From contig CM054144.1 of the NCBI GenBank assembly GCA_028751875.1, positions 22,528,526 through 22,592,525 on the forward strand: a stretch of 64,000 nt of DNA. The letters are read 5' to 3'. The notes beneath the pieces were generated by a model. It was given only the letters and a program-made list of their open reading frames with translations. It was not told where the DNA came from and did no database searches. Positions within the stretch are counted from its first letter, which is position 1, and each line of letters begins with the position of its first letter. The DNA comes from Rapana venosa (taxonomy: Eukaryota > Mollusca > Gastropoda > Neogastropoda > Muricidae). This document shows, piece by piece, positions 1 to 15,039 of this stretch. Both the position numbers and the translations under genes were made by a program.

Positions 1-83
1 ACCAGGCTCAACACTGCTTAACTTGGCTATGGGGAAGCGAGTCTCTAATGTATGGAGGAGCGTTAATTATGTAATTGTTCATA

Positions 84-85
<2 letters not shown>

Positions 86-122
<37 letters not shown>
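86..122. repeat. (CT)n microsatellite serving as polypyrimidine tract
   Basis: A pure CT tract of about 37 bp ends six bases before the AG of the lipoxygenase exon a acceptor. Confidence 0.95.
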
Positions 123-127
<5 letters not shown>

Positions 128-128
128 G

Positions 129-4619
<4,491 letters not shown>

Positions 4620-4647
<28 letters not shown>

Positions 4648-5560
4648 TTCCAGAACTCATTGCCCTTCCTTCTGCGGTGCATTCCAGGAGAACTACCATC
4701 AGAATAGAATTTTAAAACTTGCATCGGCAAGTTTCACGAACCTTTGATTCCAGATGCCGTTCTTGTTCCACCAGGATCGTCCAGGACTTTACCCAATGCC
4801 ATCAGCATCTGGTTCTAGGGTTTGATCCAAGTCCTCCGCCATCTTATTTCTGGACCTAACTTGATTCAACAAGTAGTTTGTTTCAAGATTTACCCCAATT
4901 CTATCTTTCTAGCATGTCTTTTTTAGTGTGAATCATTGAAAACCATTTTCAAAAATGATTGAGAGGTTGTAAGTGGTTACATGCACTTGTTTTCCTCCAC
5001 TTCTATTTCTGCATTAACAATTCTATCAGCTTCTCACTTCACGCCCTAACCAAGTTCCATCAGCATTTGTTTTTACGCCTTAACCCGATTCCATCAGCAT
5101 TTGTTTTACGCATTAACCCAAATCCATCAGCATTTGTTTTCACATCCCCAATTCCATCAGCATCTGATTTCAGACTTTAACCCAAGTCCATCAGCATTTG
5201 TTACCACGACTTAACCCAATTTCATCAGTATGTAATTTTAGAACTTTTCCCAATTCCATCAGTATTTGATTCCAGAATGCATTTAATCCCATTACCATCA
5301 TATTCCATCATCATCTGTTCTCAGGATATAATCAAATTCTATCATCATCGTCGTCTAATTCCATAACTTATTCTATTCCGTCATCATTATCATTAACAGA
5401 TTTAACTTACCCGATTCCATCAACATTTGAATTCAGAAACTAGCTTACCTGATTCTGTTTGCGTATCATTCTAGAACTCATCGCTAGTTTCATCACATCC
5501 GATTCCAGAAGTTACTGACTCTGTTGCCAAGTCTATTCAAGAGATGTGTCAGAATACCTG
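4620..5560 (+). repeat. Stop-codon-derived minisatellite in the lipoxygenase 3' UTR
   Basis: The word CCATCAGCATTTGATT spans the last codons and stop of the lipoxygenase at 4634-4649. It recurs downstream with spacings of 30-34 bp. Good copies have CCATCAG-like cores at about 5057, 5091, 5124, 5154, 5188, 5222 and 5256. Degraded copies lie at about 4798 and out to 5560. Units read roughly AACCCAATTCCATCAGCATT then TGATTCCAGA. The array lies between the stop codon and the first AATAAA. Confidence 0.85.
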
Positions 5561-5679
5561 ATTCCCTCAGCTGTGTTTGGTTAAATTTTGTCCTCTGCTG
5601 TCCTCAACAGTTTTGAGGGATCCATTTGCTTGTTATTGCTCTTGACATCAATTTGTATATATATCAAATCTTCTTTGTG

Positions 5680-5685
5680 AATAAA
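5680..5685 (+). promoter_or_regulatory. Candidate polyadenylation signal of the lipoxygenase
   Basis: This AATAAA lies about 1.03 kb after the stop codon, in TGTGAATAAACACTT. It is the first good hexamer beyond the 3' UTR repeat. Another AATAAA lies at 7069-7074. Confidence 0.5.
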
Positions 5686-6049
5686 CACTTATTTACATCA
5701 AAGGTCAATGAAACTGGTGACATCATGCACCATATTCAGTGCTGAATATAGATATTTGTTATGTTTATTTTACCAAACTAACTGACTGCCTGCATTCAAC
5801 ATAGCGGCCACGTTTTGTTTTGTTTTGTTTTGTGTTTAAACTTTGTTTCACCCCTACCAGGAATGGGCCAGTGTAACTGAGCCATCAATCTATTCAGCAA
5901 GATGTCCAGCAGGCCTACAGCTGTCAGTTTTCTCTTCGCCGGGATCAGCACATTTAAAATCCACGCTCGACATCGCAAGCCTTAATGGTGATGGTAGGCT
6001 GAGTGACCAGTCCCTAAGTCGGATAGTTCAGCTGGAACTTTGATACATT

Positions 6050-6180
6050 GAAACCAAACCATCCACGAAGTCGGAAAGCGGCTACCTTGATGGTGGGAAG
6101 TAGGCAAAATCTCGCCATGGTAAACCCCGGTGCTTTAGCTGAGGAAGGAAGAAAAACTGAAGCCAGCCACAAGTTTTCTC
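6050..6180 (+). mobile_element. GTCGG-family dispersed repeat, copy 2
   Basis: Its words are CACGAAGTCGGAAAGCGGCT, ACCTTGATGG and TTTAGCTGAGGAA. The same order occurs at 10240-10375 and 62758-62875. Sequence at 5860-6050 looks like older repeat material but matches nothing else in the window. Confidence 0.7.
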
Positions 6181-6569
6181 AGAATCTCCTGACCTCATGG
6201 CTGAGACATCACTTCTGGGATCGGCAGGCCAGGAACCTGAGCGATGTTGCTGAAGCAGGAAGTTGGGGTGGTCTTCTCTGTCTACTGCTCGCCTCTGTCC
6301 TTCAGGACATCATGGCTTTGCTTTAGCGGTGCAGCAGCGTATGGTATTGCCATTGTCATCCAGTTTGTTTTGTTGTTTTGGTTTTTGCTGCTGTTGTTTT
6401 GTTCCGTTTCTGAACAGGTGCCTTTTCTTTTCGCCTTTTCTCTTCTTTTCTTTTTTTTTTTTTAGATCTGCATTTGGTCATTTTGTGTATTGTATTATAT
6501 TGTATTTATTGTATTGTATTTTATTGTATTATATTGTAAAGCACTTTCGATCACAGCAGACTTCTCTGT

Positions 6570-6890
6570 AAGAATTTTTGGTCACTTTCCCAGGTAGGAG
6601 CTTGTCGCCACAAAAGCTGCGCCACTCATTTTTTCCTGTTTGCAAAATGTATTTCTTTCCTTATGAAAGTGGAGTTTTTACAGATTTTTTTCCCAAGGGG
6701 ATACTCCGTTGCTGTCGTAGATTCTTTTAAGTGTACCAAAGGCATTTTGCACACGAACCTCGGTACATCGTCTCATCCGAAAGACAAGCATCTAGACAAC
6801 TGCCCGTGGTCTAGTGGATGGGAGAAATGTTTGAGTACAAACAGGGATCGAACCCAGAACTTGTCGCTTTCTTGACAGGCCAGTTGCCTG
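6570..6890 (+). mobile_element. Dispersed repeat E, copy 1 (tRNA-like end)
   Basis: The copy shares an ordered block with 9030-9310: GTCGCCACAA, a T-rich ATTTTTTCCT segment, GTTGCTGTCGTAGATTCTTT, CCTCGGTACATCGTCTCATC and GACAAGCATCTAGACAACTG. It ends with ACAGGGATCGAACCCAGAAC, the complement of a tRNA B box. It is therefore probably a tRNA-derived SINE inserted head-last. Confidence 0.7.
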
Positions 6891-7131
6891 TGGGCCACAT
6901 ACTCTACTGTTGTCAGTTCTGGTAAGACTAGAAGTTTGACTGTACTGTGAGGATGTGCAGTGTAGTGTCAATGTTCCACAATACTCCATCTTTGTGCCAA
7001 TTTGTATCAAAGTGTTGATGAGATATCACCCGTTGAGTATTTGGTGTACGTGTGGTTTTATTCCTTCAATAAACACTATACAAGCATAATAGGAAGAACA
7101 CAAAAGCAGTATAGCAATAACAAGTTAAAAT

Positions 7132-7134
<3 letters not shown>

Positions 7135-7202
<68 letters not shown>
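7135..7202. repeat. (GT)n microsatellite
   Basis: About 66 bp of uninterrupted TG repeat lie upstream of the 35-bp minisatellite. Confidence 0.95.
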
Positions 7203-7203
<1 letters not shown>

Positions 7204-7240
7204 CCGTTCTATTTTGGAGTCCCAGTTGCCACCCTGGAAA

Positions 7241-7797
7241 TTCATTTCTTTGTCTTAACACTGGTTTTTGAACTATTCATTTCTTTGTCTTAACACTGTT
7301 TTTTTAAAACTATTTCTTTGTCTTAACCTGGCCTCTGAACTATTCATTTCTTTGTCTTAACACTGGTCTTTGAACTATTTCTTTCTTTGTCTTAACACTG
7401 GTCTTTGAACTATTCATTTCTTTGTCTTAACACTGGGTTTTTTAACTATTTATTTCTTTGTCTTAACCTGGCCTTTGAACTATTCATTTCTTTGTCTTAA
7501 CACTGGTCTTTGAACTATTCATTTCTTTGTCTTAACACTGGTCTTTGAACTATTCATTTCTTTGTCTTAACACTGGTCTTTGAACTATTCATTTCTTTGT
7601 CTTAACACTGGTCTTTGAACTATTTCTTTCTTTGTCTTAACACTGATCTTTGAACTATCTATTTCTTTGTCTTAACACTGGTCTTTGAACTATTTATTTC
7701 CTTGTCTTAACACTGGTCTTTGAACTATTCATTTCTTTGTCTTAACACTGGTTTTTTTTAACTATTTATTTCTTTGCCTTAAAACTGCTTTTTGAAC
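7241..7797 (+). repeat. 35-bp minisatellite, about 16 copies
   Basis: The unit is TATTCATTTCTTTGTCTTAA followed by CACTGGTCTTTGAAC. Copies are head-to-tail and near-identical in the middle. A few vary, with ACCTGGCCT replacing ACACTGGTCT, or with T-run expansions. There is no spacer and no ORF. Confidence 0.95.
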
Positions 7798-9029
7798 GAC
7801 CACTTTTAAAAAAAAATGTCACTAAGGTTTTTTTTAAAAGATTAAAACATTGCTTGATCTGTGGTTTTATTGACACCATTTCTGGCAATGGTAGATTCCT
7901 TTTTCTACGTGGTTTTATCATTTGTTATCATTTGATTAGATAGCCGATTTTTTTCTAAAAACTTATCAGTATTATTTTTTTTTATTAGCAGATGCATTGA
8001 TTTCCTCTTTGTCGAAGGCTAAGTGTCTTGCGTTTGTTTGTTTATATGTGATGGTCTTAGGTATGATAATGTATGTTGTATCAATTCAACAGCAGTGAGC
8101 ATTTAATATTGCTGTCAAATATGCATTCCTGTGTTAGGGTTGACTGTTTCATGCATGCAACCAGAATGGTGTTTATTGTTTTGATGTGCAGATAAAGCAC
8201 TATTCCTGTTTATATCATCTGGTTGCTGTTTGATGGATTACTGGGTTGGTTTCTTTCTTGGTTTGTTCGTTGCTTGCTTGTTTGCTTGCTGTGTTGTTGT
8301 TGCTGCTGCTGAAGCTGTTGTTGTTGTTGTTAATTTTGCCATTGATTATTTCTTATAGATAGATTTTGTGGTTGGTTGATCAACTAAATGCTTGGCTAAA
8401 TGACTCACTGAATGACTTTCAGTGGGTTGATTAGTTAAAGACCGTTTGGTAATTTTTTTTAATTGTTTTTTGTGTTGTTGATGATGTCATTATTGTTTCT
8501 TATGTTAGTTCTTCCAAGCATTGATCTCTTCCACTTTTTTCTTGGTGATCAGTTTTCGTCTTCTTTCCTTTCTTGCAACTAAAAACCTTTAGCAACTTGA
8601 GGGGGAAGTAAAGAGTAAGGGGGTGTTGCTTGCCTTTTTGCTTTGTTATTGTTTGCTGTTGTGGATTTTTTTTAGGGGTGTGGTGGGAGGAGGTGTTTGT
8701 TTAATTTTTGCTTTTGCTTTTTTAACTCTATAGAATCGGACGCAGAGAATGATGTGTTAAAGGTAAATATAAAGTATTTGTTATTTTTTACTTTTGGGGG
8801 GTTTAATCTTAACTGATAATTGTGTCATTATTGTTGTGTTTATGCTCAAGCATGTAAAAAAACCACCTGTTTATTCCAAAAGTATTTCGAAATAAATTCG
8901 AACATCTTTTATGGTTAAGTTGTAAGTTGCTGTACCCTCCTCCACTACTATTTCTGCATTAATAAATTGTTAAAATGTGTCAACAAAGTCGGTTCTTTAG
9001 TCAGAAAATTCTGTATCCCTCTCAATTCC
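7798..9029. other. Intergenic, T-rich, no gene seen
   Basis: Unique-looking T-rich sequence with short GTT/GCT triplets near 8290-8330. No splice-bounded coding segment or structured RNA was recognised on either strand. Confidence 0.6.
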
Positions 9030-9310
9030 GGCAGATATCTCTACTTGAAATATCGAGTTATTCTCCCCAGGGAGAGCGCATCGCCACAAGAGTAGTGCCA
9101 CCAATATTTCCTCATTGCCTGTGCTTTTGTTCTCCTTTAAGAGTGGCTTTTTTTAACATGATTTTGTCAGGAACGATTATCTTGTTGCTGTGGGTTCTTT
9201 GACTTGTGCTTAATACATGTTGTATGCGGGACCTCGGTTCATCGTTTCATGCAAAAGACGAGCACCCAAGCCTCTGCTAAAGGTTTAATGGATGAGGGAA
9301 CATTTGCGGT
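9030..9310 (+). mobile_element. Dispersed repeat E, copy 2
   Basis: It is homologous to 6570-6890. It shares CCAGGGAGAGC..TCGCCACAAGAG, ATTTCCTCATTGCC, GTTGCTGTGGGTTCTTTGAC, GGGACCTCGGTTCATCGT and AAAGACGAGCACCCAAGCC. Confidence 0.7.
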
Positions 9311-9762
9311 TTAAACGGGGATTTAACTTGCATTTTATTTGCTTTTGTAAATGGTATAATGTTACTTCTAGACCACCGATGCATATGAAAAAAACCAAGA
9401 TGTATCAATGTAATACTGATATCGACTTAAAGTTCATAATTATTGTATTCTGTATTTGTTATCTTTTTTGTCCTGTATGCCATCTTCCATTGTTCCTCTT
9501 TTCTTTCCGTCCACCAACTCATTCATCCCACCTTTTTTGGTTTTGTTTTGACATTTCTTCTGTGGTGTGTGTTTTATTTAACTGATAATGTCAATTATGG
9601 TTTAATGTTACTACTTGGGTTGGGGGGGGGGGGGTGTTGTTGTTTTTTTAGACATTACTAGCAACTCATCCCAGTCCAATCATTTTTATAGCCCTTCCGT
9701 CCACAAAGGCCATATTAGGGCTGCCACCCTGCTAAAGTTTAAATCTCAGATTGGGGGAGGGT

Positions 9763-10194
9763 GGATGGGTAGCTTAGTGGTTAGAGTGTTGCATTTGTGA
9801 TCTGACGGCCTGGGGTCGAAACATCACCGAGGCATCCGTTCAAGGGGATTGATTTTCCCCCTGGATCACCATCAGTACCAACCTCCTCCCTCGAAAGTCC
9901 TTCCTATGAGACTGTCATATATTGAGGCCCCATGTGTGCAAATGCTGTGTGGGAATGCAAGCAAAACATCTTGTGCGCACGTTAAAACCCGTTCTTTCTT
10001 TCTTTCTTTCTTCTTTTATTTCGAGGAGAAAGCACTTTTTTTTCATCCAATCCCCGTGTGTTTGCAGTTTTGTAAATTTTGTCATCCGTTCCCACCGGCA
10101 CACAATGGCCTACTCTTCCGAAAAGCGGATCGGGTTTTAACGTGTGTGCAAGAAAGGGTAAGCCATTACGTGCCGCTACGAACGGATGAACACT
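9763..10194 (+). mobile_element. SINE-A copy with tRNA-like head, interrupted by another SINE
   Basis: The head GGGTAGCTTAGTGGTTAGAG resembles a tRNA A box. It is followed by a degraded B box (GGGGTCGAAACATC), then the SINE body to CGTTAAAACCCGTTC at 9993. The body resumes at about 10156 with GTAAGCCATTACGTGCCG and AACGGATGAA. The gap is filled by a reverse-orientation copy. Confidence 0.85.
9994..10155 (-). mobile_element. SINE-A body nested in another SINE-A
   Basis: On the minus strand this reads ACGTTAAAACCCGATCCGCT, GAGTAGGCCATTGTGTGCCG and CACACGGGGATTGGATG, ending in a GAAA-rich tail. It splits the plus-strand copy at 9763-10194, so it inserted later. Confidence 0.85.
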
Positions 10195-10239
10195 TCTTTT
10201 TTCTTTTTTTTTTTAAAGCGCACTGGTGTCGCATTTAGA

Positions 10240-10375
10240 CATCATCCCCGAAGTCGGGATGTGGCTACCTTAAAGGAGGGCAAAAACGGCCGCATACGCA
10301 AAAATCTCACCATTGGTGATCAGGTGAACCTCGAGGCTCTAGCCGAGGAACGAAAATATGTCAATGTCAGATGAA
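10240..10375 (+). mobile_element. GTCGG-family dispersed repeat, copy 3
   Basis: It contains CCCCGAAGTCGGGATGTGGC, TACCTTAAAGG, AAAAACGGCCGCATACGC and CTCTAGCCGAGGAACG, in the same order as the copies at 6.06 and 62.76 kb. Confidence 0.75.
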
Positions 10376-10680
10376 AACTATGCATCCATATAGCGATTGA
10401 AACTAGAGAACAAAAGCAGCAGATGGAATGCCTGGCCAGGAACATAGTACTGTGCTCCCCTAACGGAGAGTATTCCTTACACAGAACAATCAATAGAGAT
10501 TAAAATAAGGATCAATACAACACATTCAAAACCACACAACGCAATACAAAAACAGCGCAGTATAGTACAGTACAGTACACTATCATATTGCGAAATATAA
10601 ATCTATACAATACAATGCAATACAATACAAAACAATACAAAACAAAACAATACAATACAATTTGTCAGTGGCGTCAAAAT

Positions 10681-10894
10681 TAATTCTTCTTCTTCTTCTT
10701 CTTCTTCTTCTTCCAACTACTACTACTATTACTACTACTACTATACTACTACTACTACTACTACTACTACTCTTCTTCTTCTTCCACTCTCCTCCTCCTC
10801 CTCCTCTACACTACTACTCTACTACTACTACTACTCTACTACTACTACTACTACTATAATACTACTACTTACTTCTTCTTCTTCTTTACTACTA

Positions 10895-10925
<31 letters not shown>

Positions 10926-11026
10926 ACTACTCCTCCTCCTCTCCTCCTACTACTACTACTACTACTACTACACTACTTACTTCTTCTCTTCTCTCTCCTC
11001 TCCTCCTCCTCCTCCTCCTCCTCCTA

Positions 11027-11067
<41 letters not shown>

Positions 11068-11258
11068 TGTCCACTTCTTCTTCTCTTCTTCTTCTTCCTA
11101 CCTACTCACTACTACTACTACTACTACTACTACACTACACTACTCTACTACTACTACACTACTACTACTTCTCTCACTACTACTACTACACTACTACTAC
11201 TACTACTACACTCTCTTCTTCTTCTTCTTCTTCTCTCTTACTCTCTTCTTTTCCTCCT

Positions 11259-11314
<56 letters not shown>

Positions 11315-11518
11315 CTACTCCTCCTCCTCCTCCTCCTCCTCCTCCTCCTACTACTACTACTACTGCTACTACTACTACTACTTCATTTTCTTCTTCTTCT
11401 CCCCCTCCTCCTCCTCCCCCTCCTCCTCCTCCTCCTCCTCCTACTACTACTACTACTACTGCTACTACTACTACTACTTCATTTTCTTCTTCTTCTCCCC
11501 CTCCTCCTCCTCCTCCTT
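10681..11518. repeat. Pyrimidine triplet array (CTT/CTA/CTC)n, 0.84 kb
   Basis: About 840 bp are almost only C, T and A in triplet periodicity. Blocks of CTA, CTT and CTC alternate. A block of about 75 bp is repeated: CTACTGCTA..TTCATTTTCTTCTTCTTC followed by C-rich CTCCTC occurs near 11350-11410 and again near 11445-11515. The Ser/Leu/Tyr reading frames across it are artefacts of the repeat. Confidence 0.95.
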
Positions 11519-11524
11519 CGTTCC

Positions 11525-11640
11525 CTGCTGGGTGGGCTGCCCAGAGCCTGGTCCTCTCTAGTGCTTGTGACTGTGTGGGAGGTCTGCCTGCTGACCTCAG
11601 TCGTCACATTCTGACTTCAGGGAAGCTCGTTCAATAATTC
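11525..11640 (-). mobile_element. Dispersed repeat F, fragment
   Basis: It shares CCTGGTC.TCTC.TGTGCT, GGAGGTCTGCC and TGACCTCAG-like words with 13315-13385. It is a short diverged piece of the tRNA-derived repeat at 13290-13697. Confidence 0.5.
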
Positions 11641-11899
11641 ATTTATTTTAAATCCCCTTCTAATTGGATGCTGTCTCATTTATGTCCCACGACAGCGGGA
11701 AAAAAAGAAAGATGATACAGCAAAATCATTCGTTATGCCAGCCAGACTAATGTCTTAGTTCGACCTTGACATGCAAGATTAGTGTTACTAATCCAACCTT
11801 CATCTCCCCCATGTTGCTTCTTAATTTTTCTCACCCCCTCCCTCTCTCCCCTTTTAGACCTTATTATCAAATGCTAACCTTACAGGTGTGAAAGCGCAC

Positions 11900-12165
11900 T
11901 TGTCTTTACGTATGTACGCACACAAGCAAGCAAGGACACACTCACTCACTCACGCACGCACGCACGCACACGTACGCATACATACGCACACACGCACGTA
12001 CGCACACGCACGCACCCCCCACCACCCTTATATACGTAGACAATTTTCATTCCCAGTAAGACAAACAAGAACACAAAAGACATAAGAAAAAGAACAATGG
12101 GATGGAGGAAGAAAAAGAAGAAGTGCTTTCCCAAGATCACCACTTTGTGGCTCACCCAGAATATG

Positions 12166-12256
<91 letters not shown>

Positions 12257-12257
12257 A
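11900..12257. repeat. CA/CG-rich tract and (CT)n microsatellite
   Basis: Imperfect ACGCACGC/ACAC tract at about 11920-12017, then ordinary sequence, then (CT)n from 12171 to 12257 with two CCT slips. Confidence 0.9.
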
Positions 12258-12557
12258 TCACACCTGTGAATCCTTGTGAGACAGTAAGTGCACACTAGAA
12301 AAGCAGTTTGTATGTACATCTAGTTTTGAAATTTCCTCCTCCTCCTCCTCCTCTTCCTCTTCTTCTTCATCGCCATTGAGGCAGCCGTGCTCCATCTTCG
12401 TGGGATTTTTTCTCCTTTAGTGGAGACTACTAGTTGTTATGCTAAGGGCTTGTTATGGACGAAGATAATCTCAAGATAACGTCAAGGCATAACAGCATTT
12501 AATGTAGGCCTTGGCACTTTGCTTACATCAATAGCCGAGAGTTTTTGATTTGGGCCG

Positions 12558-12685
12558 GAAGAAGAAGAAGAAGAAGAAGTTGAAGAAGACGAAGAAGAAG
12601 AAGAAGAAGAAGAGGAAAAAAAGAAGAAGAAGAAGAAGAAAAAGGAGAACGTGGATGAAGACGACAACAACAACAACAACAACAT
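12558..12685. repeat. (GAA)n and (ACA)n triplet tract
   Basis: GAA/AAG triplets with minor interruptions run to about 12650, followed by an ACAACA stretch. The Ser-rich antisense reading frame here is a repeat artefact. Confidence 0.9.
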
Positions 12686-12689
12686 ATCA

Positions 12690-13289
12690 ACGATAAACAA
12701 AAAACAAAAAACCACAGCAGGAAAAAATATCGGTAAATAAAGTAATTTTATTTAGATACAAAGGGTTAGAGCAACATTGCAGCACGAATGTTCTTTGAGA
12801 CAAAATAAATGAAAACGATAAAAAGGGTTACATTTTCTAAAACAAAATGAATATATTAAGCAAAAGCAGCAAGACAGAAAAAAACAAGGACGAAAGAACC
12901 GAAAAGAGTGAAGGAAAAAGTGGCCTGCTTTCGAAAAAAAATGTTTCTAAGCTAACAGGAACAAAACGTCAGACAAAATGCGAAGACTATAATAAGGACA
13001 CTATTGATGCCAGTTTTATAAAATTATCAAGAACGATATGATAGGGGGAAAAAACAAATGAAGAGAGATATGAAAAAGACAACATTTCTGATGCAGTATT
13101 TCAGGGTGGGATGATTTCATCACACAGACAAGAAAGTTTAAACAGTCAAAGCAAAGAAAAGACTCATTTTCATCAAACGGCCTAAACCTCTCTTATTGGT
13201 TCAATAAACACTCACATTAACAACACACTGATAAAAAGTTCTTTTTCACTAGACAAACTACGGATTCTAAAACGCCTTTTAAAAAAAAT
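12690..13289. other. Intergenic, A-rich, no gene seen
   Basis: AT-rich sequence. A Lys-rich 64-codon open frame at 12847-13041 has no recognisable domain or splice context. Confidence 0.6.
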
Positions 13290-13697
13290 TATCTGTTTTC
13301 CCTTAGTGGGTGGGTAGCGTAACACCTGGTCTTCTCCTGTGCTGGACACTCTGCAGGAGGTCTGCCCACTGGCCTCAGCCCACATAGAACGACTTTGGAA
13401 CAGCTCAATCTGGGGGGCGGGGGTACAGGATGAAAACTGGGTATGTTTGTATTTCCGTAACCCACTGGGCTCTGACATGAATTAAGGGACCTTTAACGTG
13501 CATATTTGATCTACCGTATGTGTATATGCACGTAGGGAATGAAGGTACAGCAGGTCTTAATTGAAGTTTGACCTGGGAGATCGTTCAAATCCCCATCATT
13601 AATTCACCAGACGCCACTTCTGGAATCTGAACCTAAGACTTTGTGGACCAGCGGTATTGAAGTCATACGGTCTTGACCACTCGGCTATAGTGCCTGT
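13290..13697 (-). mobile_element. tRNA-derived dispersed repeat F
   Basis: It contains the block GGGACCTTTAACGTGCATAT TTGATC, then TTTGACCTGGGAGATCGTT. A diverged complement of a tRNA head closes it: B-box-like TCTGGAATCTGAACCTAAGA and A-box-like GACCACTCGGCTATAGTGCC. Similar gastropod repeats are known to me. Orientation is set by the tRNA-like head. Confidence 0.7.
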
Positions 13698-13896
13698 CAA
13701 CAGTGACAAACACAAAAACGATCATTAATTTAGAGAAGGAAGTTGACATCAGATAACTACTCGTCTTATAGAAAATGTTCCATTAAGTGATCAATACTGC
13801 CATAGGATACGAAGGTAATGGATTGTACAAACACAGTTGGATAGATATCTTAGCACAGAATGCAGATAAATATGATATATGGGAGATAAGGTAATA

Positions 13897-14330
13897 AATG
13901 TACCTGTGGTCTAGAGGTAGCATTCCTGCCTAGGAAGCGAAAAGAGCGGGTTCGATCCCCATTTGTGCCCAACTTAGACCCCGAGTAGTGGTCTGAGTGC
14001 TGATCTTTCTGGTGAGGTGATAAACCGAGGTGCTGTGCGCAATACACATTTCCCGCATGTAAAAGAACACATGGCACCACCCCACCCCCACCCCCCGATT
14101 TTTCCCTTGCAAAATTCTATAGAAAAAAACCACCCTGGTAGGAAAACAGATACGCATACAGAGGCAATATTTTAAAAAAAAAGGATCAGGCTGCTTTTGT
14201 GGTGACGCATTCTCATGAAGAGCAGCCCGAATTTCAGCAGAGAAACCTTCAGTGACTAAACACAGCAGTACTGACTCATCGTCATCCAGGGAATATGTGA
14301 AACTAATATGCTCTGCATTTGTATAAAATA
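13897..14330 (+). mobile_element. tRNA-derived SINE family H, near full length
   Basis: The head ACCTGTGGTCTAGAGGTAGC (A box) and GAGCGGGTTCGATCCCC (B box) fold like a tRNA. The body includes GTGATAAACCGAGGTGCTGT, GTAAAAGAACACATGGCACC and GAGCAGCCCGAATTTCAGCA. It ends in TATAAAATAAAATAAAAGG. A partial diverged relative lies at 61085-61275. Confidence 0.8.
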
Positions 14331-15039
14331 AAATAAAAGGTATTAGTTATGTACAAAATGTAAAGAAATTGGTCATTTAGTCAGATCGTACTGCGAACGA
14401 ACCTCTTCTTTGATTCTTTAAACATACGTTCCTTTATATCAAAGAAGGAAAAAAACCTTCTTCCTGCTCTTTCTCTTTCCTCCTCCTCCTCCTCCTTCTT
14501 CTTCTGCGCACATGGTCTGCAAACTCCTGCAGAAAAAAGAAAAAACCCTGCAAGCATCTTTAGTATACTAGAACACATCTTAGTAAATGAACCATTTAAT
14601 CTTGATACATTTTTCCTGCATACGACCTTTTTCAGAAAAGGAGAGTTGTTTGGGGATATTTGGCGCTGATTCTTTGGGTTTTTAAAAAAATAATGTGTTT
14701 CTTCTGTTCTCATCGTGTCGTAAAGGTAGCCCTACTCCGTCTTCGACAAGAAAAATAAATAATACGTGAAGCCCATAAACCATGTAATCAAAACTTCTTC
14801 TCAATCAAAGGCTGTCAGCATTAAAAGCAATGGAACCTACTGTGGTAGACTGACTCTAGATTTACATCGATAGAACACTTGGTTAAATTCAGTGATTCAA
14901 AATGAGACTTCATCATTTGTTACATCATGCTTTAACTATGTTTGTTACCTCAATGCATTTGTTGCAACTGGTATATTCAGAAAAAATTTTCTTAACTATT
15001 TTGAAAATATTCTACAGTTAAAAATTACCTCCTAGGTTC
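14331..15039. other. Intergenic, 3' flank of the GPCR gene
   Basis: AT-rich with a short (CTC)n/(CTT)n patch near 14476-14505. It should contain the GPCR 3' UTR on the minus strand. TTTATT complements of AATAAA are few, and no site is convincing. Confidence 0.5.

Noticed and set aside
7241..7797. CRISPR-like array
   Set aside because: Units are contiguous with no unique spacers, in an intron-bearing eukaryotic genome. It is a minisatellite.
11067..11561. 164-codon Ser/Leu/Tyr-rich frame
   Set aside because: Product of the CTA/CTT/CTC triplet array. No start context, domain or splice sites.
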